A stretch of DNA of 64,000 nucleotides. Source: Gracilaria domingensis. Taxonomy: Eukaryota > Rhodophyta > Florideophyceae > Gracilariales > Gracilariaceae. The notes under the pieces were generated by a model. The model made no database searches, had not been told where the DNA came from, and worked only from the letters and a program-made list of their open reading frames with translations. Shown one piece after another: positions 56,270 through 64,000 of this stretch; the stretch's first letter is position 1, and each line of letters opens with the position of its first letter. A program made the position numbers and the translations under genes. The stretch spans positions 1 through 64,000 of the forward strand of contig VCMS01000282.1 of assembly GCA_022539475.1 (NCBI GenBank), given 5' to 3'.

Positions 56270-56760
56270 AGCACTCACTGACATCAGATTGTACATGATC
56301 TCTCGGACAAGTAGTACATCATAAAGATACGCTTTAGTACGATTTCCTTCTGCATCGGACACCCAGCACTGGACTCTGCCTTACCCAGTGACAAAGATTT
56401 TGCTGCCACCACCCACGGAGATTTTCTTCTTCTTGAACGGCTGATTCTCACTAACAAAAAATCTCACGTCATTCGTCATGTGTCGTGACGCTCCTGAATT
56501 CCAATACCAACAGCTGCTCTGCCCCTTAAGCATTCTATGATTCACTACAAATATAGCTTCATTGGGGGTAACAACATCGACGTTGTCGACTGCGTCTTCT
56601 GTGAGATCAACGAATTCAATTGCCGAGCCACTGACATCTTAAAACTGTGGCACAAGAAGGCCCAGATTATGTGGGTATGGATGCAGCGTCTGTGTTCTGC
56701 AAAGTGGAATATAGTCTGTTCGCTTTGGAAACTAAGCTAGTTTTGGGGCTATTTGGGGCG
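56270..56760 (-). mobile_element. Ty1/copia fossil, Gag-protease part
   Basis: The minus strand reads a copia-type protease neighbourhood (NSGASRHMTNDVRFFVS) at about 56.43-56.50 kb, preceded by decayed Gag. In orientation and order it fits upstream of the copia Pol at 48150-50990, so the two are one element split by element C. It is strongly decayed. Confidence 0.7.
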
Positions 56761-57263
56761 CGCGAGGAGGTGGCAGAGGCTGGCAATCAAAATAATTAAG
56801 AACTTTTGGAATATTAAATTCCATTTCGCGCAGTTTAGTTCTTGGGTCTCCTAGTTTTTGTAGAGGTTCTACTTCGCCGCACCACCCCATTCACTCTTTT
56901 CTGCGACGCAACTCTCTCAAAACTGCACTCGTGCGCGTTTGCGTCTCCATTTTCTCCCATGTTGCAATGCCAATCGCAACTTATCCCACCTCAATCATCC
57001 CATCACTTCTTCTCAGACCACACTACTCCCGCTATTTACCCATTTCTCGCTCATCACGCGTTCATTTTGTAGAAGTCAGGTTGACAACTCTCCCCTTTCT
57101 AGCATACCCGCCTCGCCCGAAAACGGCTTCAAATCCCTCCCATCCTTCTCTCCTCCTGTCCCCTCAGAATCCCCTTCGCAGTTCGCGCTACCTCCGCCGC
57201 ACTCCTAAACCCAGTCACCAACGGAGCTCCGACTCCCTCCCTCGGCACCTCCTCCACCACCTT
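56760..57263. other. Spacer
   Basis: Pyrimidine-rich on the plus strand. The plus frames here and beyond (to 57961) are Pro/Ser/His-rich antisense shadows. No gene is supported. Confidence 0.4.
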
Positions 57264-58058
57264 CTACATCTCCTTACGCCTCTTCTTCAGACAGCTCTTC
57301 CCATCCCCAACCCTACCACCCTTTGTCTTCGGTGTCACAGGGGACTTCTTCTGCACCGCCACGCTTCCCACACTTCCCTTCTCCGTCTTTCCCTCCACAC
57401 CTCCTTTCACCCTCTCCTCTTCCACCAATCTTTGCCTCTTGCACAGCTCCTTCACCTCCTTCTCCAGCACGTCCAACCTCTCGTTCAGAACCCTATTCTC
57501 CTCCCGCAACTCTCCAACCTCCCTTCCCGCACACTCCACTATCCGATACACATGATTTCTCATCTCCACTCCCAATACCGACAACGAATCCCGCAGGCTC
57601 GAAATCGCCTCAACCGAAATACCACTACGAGCCCCACTCAGCACCACACCGCCCATTTCCGTTACAATCTCCACAATTCCATCGTCCAGTCGCTTCTTCT
57701 TCACCAACCCCAACATCCCCACCCTCGCCTTCATCTCCCCCACAAACCGCATCTCCCTGTCACCCTCTCCGCCCCCACTCTCTATCTGGTCTCCAACCTC
57801 TAACTAACTCAGATGCACCGCACCCCTTCTCTCCATTGCGACCCCCTCCACCTCCTATTCTACACCCTTCTCCACCTCATCACCATCCCCTCTCCTCGCC
57901 TCACACTTCTTTCCTTCATCGGCCACTTCCTTCTTCTGCGACATCCGACCAGCAGCCGTAATCACGTCCTCTTCCCGCTTTGGTGACGGCGTCCGCGGTA
58001 CCTCCTTCCCCTCCAACAGCGCCAACAGCTCCTCATCCTTCACGTATCCGTTCGACAT
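57264..58058 (-). CDS. Coiled-coil basic protein, two exons with a 66-bp intron
   Basis: Modelled as exons 57866-58058 and 57264-57799, giving 242 residues from MSNGYVKDEELLALLEGKE. The intron has GTGTAG at its start, 'ctgagttagttag' at its end, and contains in-frame stops; its removal keeps phase exactly (193 + 536 bases). Residues ~65-110 are acidic/basic linker. Residues ~175-210 form a heptad coiled coil (LREENRVLNERLDVLEKEVKEL). The C-terminus ends in a basic cluster CLKKRRKEM, a possible nuclear signal. The coiled coil suggests a dimer. No named family is recognised. If the intron is false, the two halves would be separate ORFs. Confidence 0.5.
57800..57865 (-). other. Probable 66-bp intron
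   Basis: GT...AG on the minus strand, with a branch-like 'catctgagtt' near its end. Both exon frames join in phase. Confidence 0.4.
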
Positions 58059-58354
58059 CTTCAGAAGAAGAAGTAGTAGTTGGATCGAAGTTTCCGCTGC
58101 GATACAGTGCAATCGAGCTAAACTGTGCTGTCCACCCCCACTGTCCAACCACACGGGCTATATCCAGCACCATGATTGTCCCTGTTTCCCTCATCCCATT
58201 TCTCGCCAAAACATCTACTGTACACCTCCGCACCTTCCACTATTTAAGCGCCACCCCTCTGTCCCCTCTTTCGCGCTCACATAGTCCCCACCCACCTCGC
58301 CTCGACCGGCGATATTTTTCTCTTCCACCATAACCTCACTCGATGGTTATAGCA

Positions 58355-58660
58355 AAACAGGAAGATATTGCCAGTGGAGGCAAGCTAGGGACTAGTGATT
58401 GTACTTAGAGTAGCTCACCCTCCGTCTCGACTGGGGGCATCTTCTTCTTCCGTCACATCCTGTGTGGGTTGTGACAAAAAAAGAATATGTCACCACTCGA
58501 CACCGGATGGGTAACAATGATAGCACGTAGAGTAGTTCATCCTCCCTCTCAGCGTCCAGTGGGGATATATTGATGTTCTCTCACATCCTTTCCCGGTTGT
58601 CATACAAGAGAAATACATCTCCAGTGGAGACGGAGAATATAGTCGTGATAACACGTAAAG
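58355..58660. repeat. Degenerate ~125-bp tandem repeat, about 2.5 units
   Basis: Recurring elements 'agaatat.. / ccagtggag', 'cacgtagagtagttcatcctccctctc' (second unit) versus 'cttagagtagctcaccctccgtctc' (first), and 'tcacatcct...ggttgt'. Non-coding, between two minus-strand genes. Confidence 0.5.
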
Positions 58661-58698
58661 GTAACAATGTAATAAACAATAATTTTATGCTACTATCT

Positions 58699-59459
58699 CT
58701 AACCAACCTTTCGAAAACCAGCTATGACATGAGCTGGGTTACTCGAGCCAAAGATGGCAGATCCTGCAACTAAAATGTTTGCACCGGCGTTCACTACTCC
58801 TTTCACAGTACTCAGTCCAATACCCCCATCCACTTGTATCCCTATTCTTGGGTACAACTCCCTTGCATGTCGCACCTTATCAAGAACACCCCCCATAAAC
58901 GCCTGTCCTCCAAACCCTGGCTCCACCGTCATCAACAATAACATGTCTACAACTCCTTCCTTCATAAGTGCTTCTACGACCTTTATAGACGTATTCGGGC
59001 GCAACGCAACGCAACTCCAACCTGCATTCCCATCCTTTTAATTCGGTTACATAATTCCTTCAACACCACGTTCTTCTCCTCAGTTGGTACCTCGCACTTT
59101 TCTAGTCCCTTAGCCACACTCTCGATATGAAATGTGACTCCGTCTGCGCCTGCTTCTGCAAGGTCTTTTATCCAGCGCCCAGGATCTGATACCATCAGAT
59201 GACAGTCCAAAAACAATTTCGTATGCCTTCGCAACGCTTTCACAACAGGCGGTCCAACAGTAAGGTTCCCCACAAAATGACCATCCATTACATATATATG
59301 CAGCCACTCCGCTCCAGCCTCTTCCATTGCACTCGCTTCATCTGAAAGGCGAGCAAAGTCTGAAGCCAAAATTGATGGCGCTATAATTAAACGAAAATCC
59401 ATACTGAACATCGATAACTTCAGTAACGCCAAACCCGTCCTTCCCAGACACACCCCCAT
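58699..59459 (-). pseudogene. rpe: Ribulose-phosphate 3-epimerase, pseudogene
   Basis: The N-terminal part reads [19 protein letters not shown], then [24 protein letters not shown] and [14 protein letters not shown]. The C-terminal part reads [36 protein letters not shown] and GSAIFGS: the full RPE barrel, about 240 residues. This enzyme interconverts ribulose- and xylulose-5-phosphate in the pentose phosphate and Calvin cycles. Two independent faults are seen. A third copy of the 5-base unit GCAAC (59001-59015) shifts the frame between the halves. The catalytic Asp of the HxDxMDGHF motif is Tyr (codon 59292-59294), with Pro to Gly three residues after GHF. The second fault argues against a mere sequencing error. 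A working copy must lie elsewhere. Confidence 0.8.
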
Positions 59460-59863
59460 TTTATACCTCAATAAAAAAGAAGATTATGGCAATCCGAGTG
59501 AAGCTATAGAACCCGTTCACGTCATTTATGAAGCCAAAATGGCTCCTTTCATCCTGTATTCAAGCTCCCCGTAACTCTTACTTTACAACTCAGGTTCGAA
59601 TACAGTTTCATTCATTGTACACTTTCTACTTCCACCTACTTTTCATAAAACATCATCACACTTTGTGGCTTGTCGTCTCATACAAGCCCTATCATTCCTT
59701 CAGTACAATCACATATCATACATTTCGCTCACTTTCACAAAGTGAACCATGTTCCCGTTCTGCGCTTCCCAACCGTTTGTACTTAAGTATCACTCTTTAC
59801 CCCAGCAGTTCTCAGCCCCATCTTCCATTTCTATCGTCACACAAAACCAATCGAACACTCGCA

Positions 59864-60763
59864 ATGAACTCCAAGTCCGACATGCCTCCGACTCCGCCTC
59901 CGAGTCCCAGATACTCTGACGTTCCTCAGGCCTCATCTCCCACCCGAAGGACTCGGGCCGTTATTGTTGGAAGGGGGCGTATAGGTATCATGCTGGCGAA
60001 CGAAGAAGATATGGTCATTTCCGCACAAAAATTCTGCAGCATGGCTGCTACATCCCATCTTTCTGATGTACCGATACTAGTTTGTGGAAGAACGAACACC
60101 CTGGAGACCGTAATTCAGGCTTGCCCTTATTCGTTCAGAGAGAATCTCGTTTTCTTCCAGAATGGAGACATCATACCATTGGTTTCGAAGCTCGGTGTGG
60201 ACAAATGTTCAAAAGTTGTCCTATACGTTGGTGTCCCCTCAAGAAACGCAGCTCCGCAGGATGGTGTCACTCCTCAAAGTCCGGATGGTCTCACTGTCGC
60301 AACAGGAAAGTGGGCCTCCAACGTTGCAGACAGGTTTAGGTCTATGGGTCTCACTTGCGGGGTTGTCGACGAAGACACATTTCTCGTAAGCTATTATGAG
60401 AAGCTCGTGTGGCTATCAGCGTTCAACATCGTCGGGGCCTCAAGAGGTTTCATTCCTATGGACGTAGTCGCTACGGAGTGCAGTACGGTTGTGCTCACAA
60501 TAATGAAAGAGCTGTTGAAGATAGTTTCGCTTAAGACAGGTACTACTTTCAACCTGGAAGAGACCGTTGGGCTACTTTTTGCATATGGGAAAACTCTCGT
60601 TGGCTTCCCTACTTCTTTATCCGACTTTCAGTTTAGGAACGCGTACTTCTACGACTTTTCCCGCCAAGAAAGAAACATCGTAGGCGGTGACCCCGCTCCT
60701 TTTCATACAAACGTCAACGTTGTTAAGGAAAAGCTATCCCCCTTCCCATTCCCCCAGCTTTGA
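59864..60763 (+). CDS. Ketopantoate reductase-like (ApbA/PanE) protein
   Basis: 299 residues from MNSKSDMPPTPPPSPRYS; the open frame extends further upstream but only as leader-like sequence. After a Pro/Ser-rich N-terminus of about 38 residues comes a Rossmann start RAVIVGRGRIGIML (GxGxxG). FQNGDIIPL and VGVPSRN follow where the family has its conserved NG and cofactor-loop residues, and then the helical C-terminal domain with the family-like EKLVWLSAFNIVGASRG, whose Lys and Asn are catalytic in PanE. The expected reaction is NADPH reduction of 2-dehydropantoate or a related keto acid. Divergence is high, so the substrate is uncertain. An organelle signal is not evident. Confidence 0.55.
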   Translation: MNSKSDMPPTPPPSPRYSDVPQASSPTRRTRAVIVGRGRIGIMLANEEDMVISAQKFCSMAATSHLSDVPILVCGRTNTLETVIQACPYSFRENLVFFQNGDIIPLVSKLGVDKCSKVVLYVGVPSRNAAPQDGVTPQSPDGLTVATGKWASNVADRFRSMGLTCGVVDEDTFLVSYYEKLVWLSAFNIVGASRGFIPMDVVATECSTVVLTIMKELLKIVSLKTGTTFNLEETVGLLFAYGKTLVGFPTSLSDFQFRNAYFYDFSRQERNIVGGDPAPFHTNVNVVKEKLSPFPFPQL

Positions 60764-61280
60764 GGTTAGAACACATGACTTTTCGGTGTTGTAAACCTTT
60801 TAGAGATAGTTAAACATAAAAGTTACTTTATCGAAATGACCTGTTCCTATTACATTAGTTATATTGTTCGTCCTTCTGTGGTTCAAATATGCCCCTTTAA
60901 ATCCTACATCCCTTATCACTAGTACCTGGCTAAGTTTTTGCTAGATGGAAAAGGGTCATTCCACATCATTAAAGTGCACGATACTAGTAAGGAAACAAGT
61001 ACAAAATTGTGATATTTCTGAAGAACTAAGCTTTTGCAATACTTGGGGCACCCGTATAAAGTAAGGTAAACCTTTTATGGGTTTCAACCCTTAATGGAGG
61101 TTGTTTTACTGATCTTGATTTCTAAGCTCATGTTGAAGATATTCATAGTTTTCTTTACCCACTTGAACCCGTACATATAATTTATGACTAAATCATTCTT
61201 TCTTTACTGCAAATCGATGCAAAAGCTTCTCGTCGTAGTAACGTTTTAAAACAGTACTACAATACCCGCATATGGTCGTT
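60764..61280. other. Spacer
   Basis: AT-rich, without a recognised gene. Confidence 0.5.
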
Positions 61281-61289
61281 CTTAGACTC

Positions 61290-61299
61290 TTTTTATACT
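61290..61299 (+). promoter_or_regulatory. TATA-like box
   Basis: 'tttttatact', about 95 bases before the ATG at 61390. Confidence 0.45.
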
Positions 61300-61389
61300 A
61301 CGAAACACCTTGTAAACATCAATCACATCCTTCTCATTCGTATACCCACACCCATTTGCAAAACGAACCCTTTCGAAAGCTTTCAAAAC

Positions 61390-62262
61390 ATGTATGACTC
61401 AGAAGTTAGAGCCCAAGAAGTAACTCCTCAGCAGCTGGCTAACGAAATATTCGAAAATGGCTACGCCGTCACTAGTGATATTGACAGTACTCTGAAAAGA
61501 GCTGGGGAGAACATTCCTGCCGAAACAGTCAAATGCATGAAGTACATCAATGCACGCGTTGGTTTCGGAATTGCTACTGGGCGAGATATAGAGGATGCCG
61601 AGAGTTTCATGGAGCACCTGGGTGGCTACACTTTTGGCATCTCTGGAAACCAAGGCGCACGGGTGAGATTATCCAATGGTACCGAAATTGATCAGGACCT
61701 TGAGAGGGAAGGCTACGAAAGATGTGCAGCCGAACTTGAGAGACTTGCACTCTCCTTAAATGAATCGCACGGACTTCACGAAGAGCGTCAACAAGCAGTT
61801 GTGAGCACTAGAAAAGACAGTAGACTCCCTAACTTCACGTACAATGGACTGTCGAAGTGGAAAACAGAAGTTAACTCCACTATTTCAAAAGTGTTGACAT
61901 CCTTTCCGAACCTGGTTGCGTACCCTAAAGATGAAAACTGTGACATAGGGGACATTCGTTTCACGAAAAACAGTGGGGCGCTCGCCTTGGTTGAAAACGA
62001 CCCCCAGTTCGACACACATTTAATCGTTGCTTTCGGGAATGCTTCCAATGATGGCCCTCTATATGAAATGGCAACTCTGGCAGTTCATGTGAAGGGAGAC
62101 GACCCTCCAGCAGCGGTAACATATCTTGTTGATGGGGTGGAGGACGTGCATGAGACCATCAGAAGGGTGGCAGAACTGTACGGGTACAGAAAATGCAAGT
62201 GTCAATGGTTTAGAAATGCTCTTGGAATTTGTTTCAAGTGCTACGATGCCTGTAATACTTAG
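61390..62262 (+). CDS. HAD phosphatase-like protein (trehalose-phosphatase type), paralog 1
   Basis: 290 residues. HAD motif I is intact: TSDIDSTL with nucleophile D30 and D32. Motif II is GIATGRD (Thr ~67). A cap region with SGNQGARVRLSNG resembles the GsHGA segment of trehalose-6-phosphate phosphatases. FTKNSGALALVE may supply the motif III Lys, and motif IV reads FGNASNDGPLYEM, with Asn in place of the first Asp of the usual GDxxND. The C-terminal ~25 residues are Cys-rich (KCKCQWFRNALGICFKCYDAC). It would dephosphorylate a sugar phosphate, perhaps in compatible-solute synthesis; that is inference, and magnesium binding may be weakened. A tail-to-tail paralog lies 52 bases downstream. Confidence 0.65.
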   Translation: MYDSEVRAQEVTPQQLANEIFENGYAVTSDIDSTLKRAGENIPAETVKCMKYINARVGFGIATGRDIEDAESFMEHLGGYTFGISGNQGARVRLSNGTEIDQDLEREGYERCAAELERLALSLNESHGLHEERQQAVVSTRKDSRLPNFTYNGLSKWKTEVNSTISKVLTSFPNLVAYPKDENCDIGDIRFTKNSGALALVENDPQFDTHLIVAFGNASNDGPLYEMATLAVHVKGDDPPAAVTYLVDGVEDVHETIRRVAELYGYRKCKCQWFRNALGICFKCYDACNT

Positions 62263-62314
62263 CTAGGATATGAGATCTCAGTAATAAAAGTGTCGTATAT
62301 ATCTCAATACCCTT

Positions 62315-63226
62315 TTATGATTCATGGTGGTTTTTATCGTGCTGCTTTTCCTCGTAGCCGTACAACAGAGCCACCAGCATAATTGTCGAATGTACATCCT
62401 CCATGCTTTCGAACAGGTTGTGTACTCCACCCGGGATACAATCTTCTTTGACGTGAACGCCGTACACGCCTACCTCATGCAAAGGCCCGTCGCTCAAAGC
62501 ACTTCCGAACGTCACGACGTCATCCGTATCAATAAATCTCGGTTCATTATCCACAAGATTTGCTCCTCCGCTTCCTTTTGTGTATCGCTTGTCCACAATT
62601 TCGCAACTTTTATCGCCGGGATAGATAACAAACGCATCCATCTTCTGCAACAGGTCCCCAATAGCAGAATCCACTTCTTCTCTCCACTGCCACCGTTTGT
62701 TGTACACGAAATTGGGAAGGCCACTATCACTTCTGGTCTCCACGAACCCCTTCTCATCATCATTCACAATACCATGCCTCCTATTCAAATCCCTTTCCAG
62801 GAACAGTAGTCCGTCAACAGTGTGGTCAAGGGTGTGATCATTGAATGCAGCCTTAATTCCCCTTTTGTCAGAGAAACGGAGGAAAGCTCCATGATTCGCC
62901 GAGACACCAAACTTATAGTCTGCGAGTCCTTCCATTTTCCCCTCCACGTCGCCCACATCATCCCCTGTGACAATTCCAAAACCAACACGTTCGTCAATGA
63001 ACTTCATACACTTCACAACTTCTTCTGGAATTGACTCTCCTTCTCTTCTCAACGTTCCATCAACGGAACTTAATATACCGTAACCATTGGCATATATGAA
63101 CTTAGACAAGGTATTGGGTGAAATTTCCGCCAAGTCTCCCTGTTCCTCTGCCATTTTTCCTGATACAGTCACCATACTGCCACAAGTACCGCATAGACAG
63201 GAACTGCATAGACTTCTCAGTTTCAT
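62315..63226 (-). CDS. HAD phosphatase-like paralog 2, probable pseudoenzyme
   Basis: 303 residues from MKLRSLCSSC; an internal ATG at 63154 (MAEEQGDLAE) aligns better with the paralog's start and is a plausible alternative. It aligns along its whole length with the neighbouring gene (ANGYGILSSVDGTLRREGESIPEEVVKCMKFID against the corresponding paralog stretch, quoted here only in part: ENGYAVTSDIDSTL). Motif I reads SSVDGT, so the nucleophilic Asp is Ser. Motif II is VTGDD, and motif IV is FGSALSDGPLHE. With the nucleophile gone while the frame and fold residues are kept, catalysis is unlikely; a binding or regulatory role is inferred. The two genes converge and probably overlap in their 3' UTRs. 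Confidence 0.6.
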   Translation of the reverse strand: MKLRSLCSSCLCGTCGSMVTVSGKMAEEQGDLAEISPNTLSKFIYANGYGILSSVDGTLRREGESIPEEVVKCMKFIDERVGFGIVTGDDVGDVEGKMEGLADYKFGVSANHGAFLRFSDKRGIKAAFNDHTLDHTVDGLLFLERDLNRRHGIVNDDEKGFVETRSDSGLPNFVYNKRWQWREEVDSAIGDLLQKMDAFVIYPGDKSCEIVDKRYTKGSGGANLVDNEPRFIDTDDVVTFGSALSDGPLHEVGVYGVHVKEDCIPGGVHNLFESMEDVHSTIMLVALLYGYEEKQHDKNHHES

Positions 63227-63661
63227 ACTTCTCTTAAAAGCAACCTTAAGTGCAGTTTCAGAAGTGTTAGAACGCTACATGTTCAATTGCGAATTGAATG
63301 GTGCCACCAATGATGTTAACGATACCGAGCATGTGGCATGTTGCAATTAGACGAAACTGGACCAAAGACGTATGACATTTGTTCAATTACCAGCCTGCCG
63401 CACCTTTTCCGTGTTCATATGTATAGCCTTGCAATATTATACTACTCTTAATACTCGCAAGACACTCATAATTTACTAATCATCTCATTCTCATCCACTT
63501 CAAGGCGCTCGCAACCTCATTATTGGCAAATCGTCATCACTACTACTCTCGAGCACTTCAGTTCTACCGGCCTCCGCTTCCACACCAATCTCCACGACCA
63601 CTTGGTCTTCTTCCATGTCAACCGCCCAACCCTCCTTATCGGACAACAGTTCATCCTCCGC
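63227..63661. other. Spacer
   Basis: No supported gene between the HAD paralog and the partial gene at the window edge. A 63520-63825 minus frame is a shadow. Confidence 0.45.
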
Positions 63662-64000
63662 TTAATCCTCCTCGTCACCATTGATAAACGTGGGTCGGAA
63701 ATCCCGCACCCGATGAACAGCATCAGGTAGTGCGTAGCCCTCTGGTACCATGTACATGTGGTATCTAACCAGCAAATCCATAGACTCGGGCCTATCCACC
63801 TTGTCCTTTCCACTTGCTCCAGCATGTGTCACATCACCACGGCCCACGAATGCAGAGTACGGTGGGATGATTATCTTCTTCGCTGGATACACCTCCGACA
63901 TCACTCGCAACTGCTGGTTGTTCATCCCCACCAGTTGATGGCTTCCAGCGCTCACACAGAGAGGAAAGCCCTCTTTCCCAGAGGCCATTACAAAGTATCC
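63662..64000 (-). CDS. C-terminal end of a cupin/dioxygenase-like protein (partial at window edge)
   Basis: The frame enters from beyond 64000 (GYFVMASGKEG...) and stops at 63662, about 112 residues visible. It reads LCVSAGSHQLVG, then IIIPPYSAFVGRGDVTHAGASG and LLVRYHMYMVP. The GD-x2-HAG motif followed by R-x-H-x-Y resembles the second half of double-stranded beta-helix (cupin or 2-oxoglutarate-dioxygenase-like) proteins common in algae and oomycetes. The tail ends in Asp/Glu. Without the N-terminal half neither metal site nor substrate can be judged. Confidence 0.4.
   Translation of the reverse strand, partial: GYFVMASGKEGFPLCVSAGSHQLVGMNNQQLRVMSEVYPAKKIIIPPYSAFVGRGDVTHAGASGKDKVDRPESMDLLVRYHMYMVPEGYALPDAVHRVRDFRPTFINGDEED

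Larger units (their letters stand above)
50990..56270 (+). mobile_element. Chromodomain Ty3/gypsy element C, fossil, inserted in the copia element
   Basis: Order on the plus strand: nucleocapsid-like basic region with a zinc knuckle (~51.0-51.25 kb), a protease-like stretch (~51.3-51.66 kb), reverse transcriptase (~51.9-53.4 kb, ANIDLAFGYWQV), RNase H (~53.6-54.1 kb, STDASDTHCAAVL), integrase (HHCC ending SCLHCLC; core with HFDFCYL and NSDRGPHF), and a C-terminal chromodomain (VQLLVKWKGFTEDETDW, ~55.6-55.72 kb). Chromodomains guide such elements to marked chromatin. The element has several breaks; LTRs were not identified, so the outer limits are approximate. An 829-bp inverted-repeat element sits inside it. 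Confidence 0.8.

Noticed and set aside
56931-57961. Long Pro/Ser/His-rich plus-strand ORFs
   Set aside because: Antisense to the coiled-coil gene, which has heptads and a basic tail. The plus frames are low-complexity shadows.

Overview
The window is a stretch of eukaryotic nuclear DNA. Its genes are mostly single long open frames separated by short spacers. Secreted-protein genes carry TATA boxes, and retroelements are dense. A glycoside hydrolase family 16 enzyme of the galactanase/carrageenase-like kind, compact intron-poor genes and a high LTR-element load together suggest a red alga, probably a florideophyte such as Chondrus. That is an inference from gene content; no ribosomal or plastid marker is present to settle it. 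Layout: 413-10444 is a nearly whole, very young Ty3/gypsy element (element A). Its LTRs are unusually long (1.9 kb), carry a two-zinc-finger open frame, and the element is flanked by a 5-bp target duplication. 11160-16036 holds three related small secreted low-complexity proteins, two of them on a clear 1.45-kb segmental duplication, all with the same TATA-to-ATG spacing. 16519-19710 encodes a 1063-residue protein that strings together an MJ1316-type RNA-end domain, an endonuclease/exonuclease/phosphatase (EEP) domain, a 2H phosphoesterase domain and a poly(A)-polymerase-type nucleotidyltransferase. It is the most interesting host gene here and looks like an RNA 3'-end repair or processing machine. 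22233-22757 is a secreted cysteine-rich protein with fifteen X-Pro-Lys units. 23125-29298 is a tandem duplication of an unknown three-pass membrane protein gene; the second copy is split by a 1.8-kb PIF/Harbinger-like DNA transposon with a 3-bp duplication. 29833-31584 is a secreted 5'-nucleotidase, and 32875-33744 (minus) the GH16 enzyme. From about 35.6 to 56.8 kb is a retroelement graveyard. It holds a minus-strand Ty3/gypsy fossil (B, with an identifiable LTR at 46450-47423 and a related LTR piece at 35.6-36.0 kb), unrecognised degraded plus-strand coding matter at 36.3-37.9 kb, and a minus-strand Ty1/copia fossil. The copia fossil is split by a plus-strand chromodomain Ty3/gypsy fossil (C), which is itself split by an 829-bp terminal-inverted-repeat element. 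57.2-64.0 kb returns to host genes: a coiled-coil protein with one probable 66-bp intron, a ribulose-phosphate 3-epimerase pseudogene that has lost both frame and a catalytic aspartate, a ketopantoate-reductase-like protein, a convergent pair of HAD phosphatase-like paralogs of which one has lost the nucleophile, and the end of a cupin-like gene running off the window. There is no operon logic. Recurring themes are tandem duplication followed by divergence or decay, secreted and cell-surface products, and repeated transposon invasion of the spacers. No tRNA, rRNA or CRISPR array was seen.
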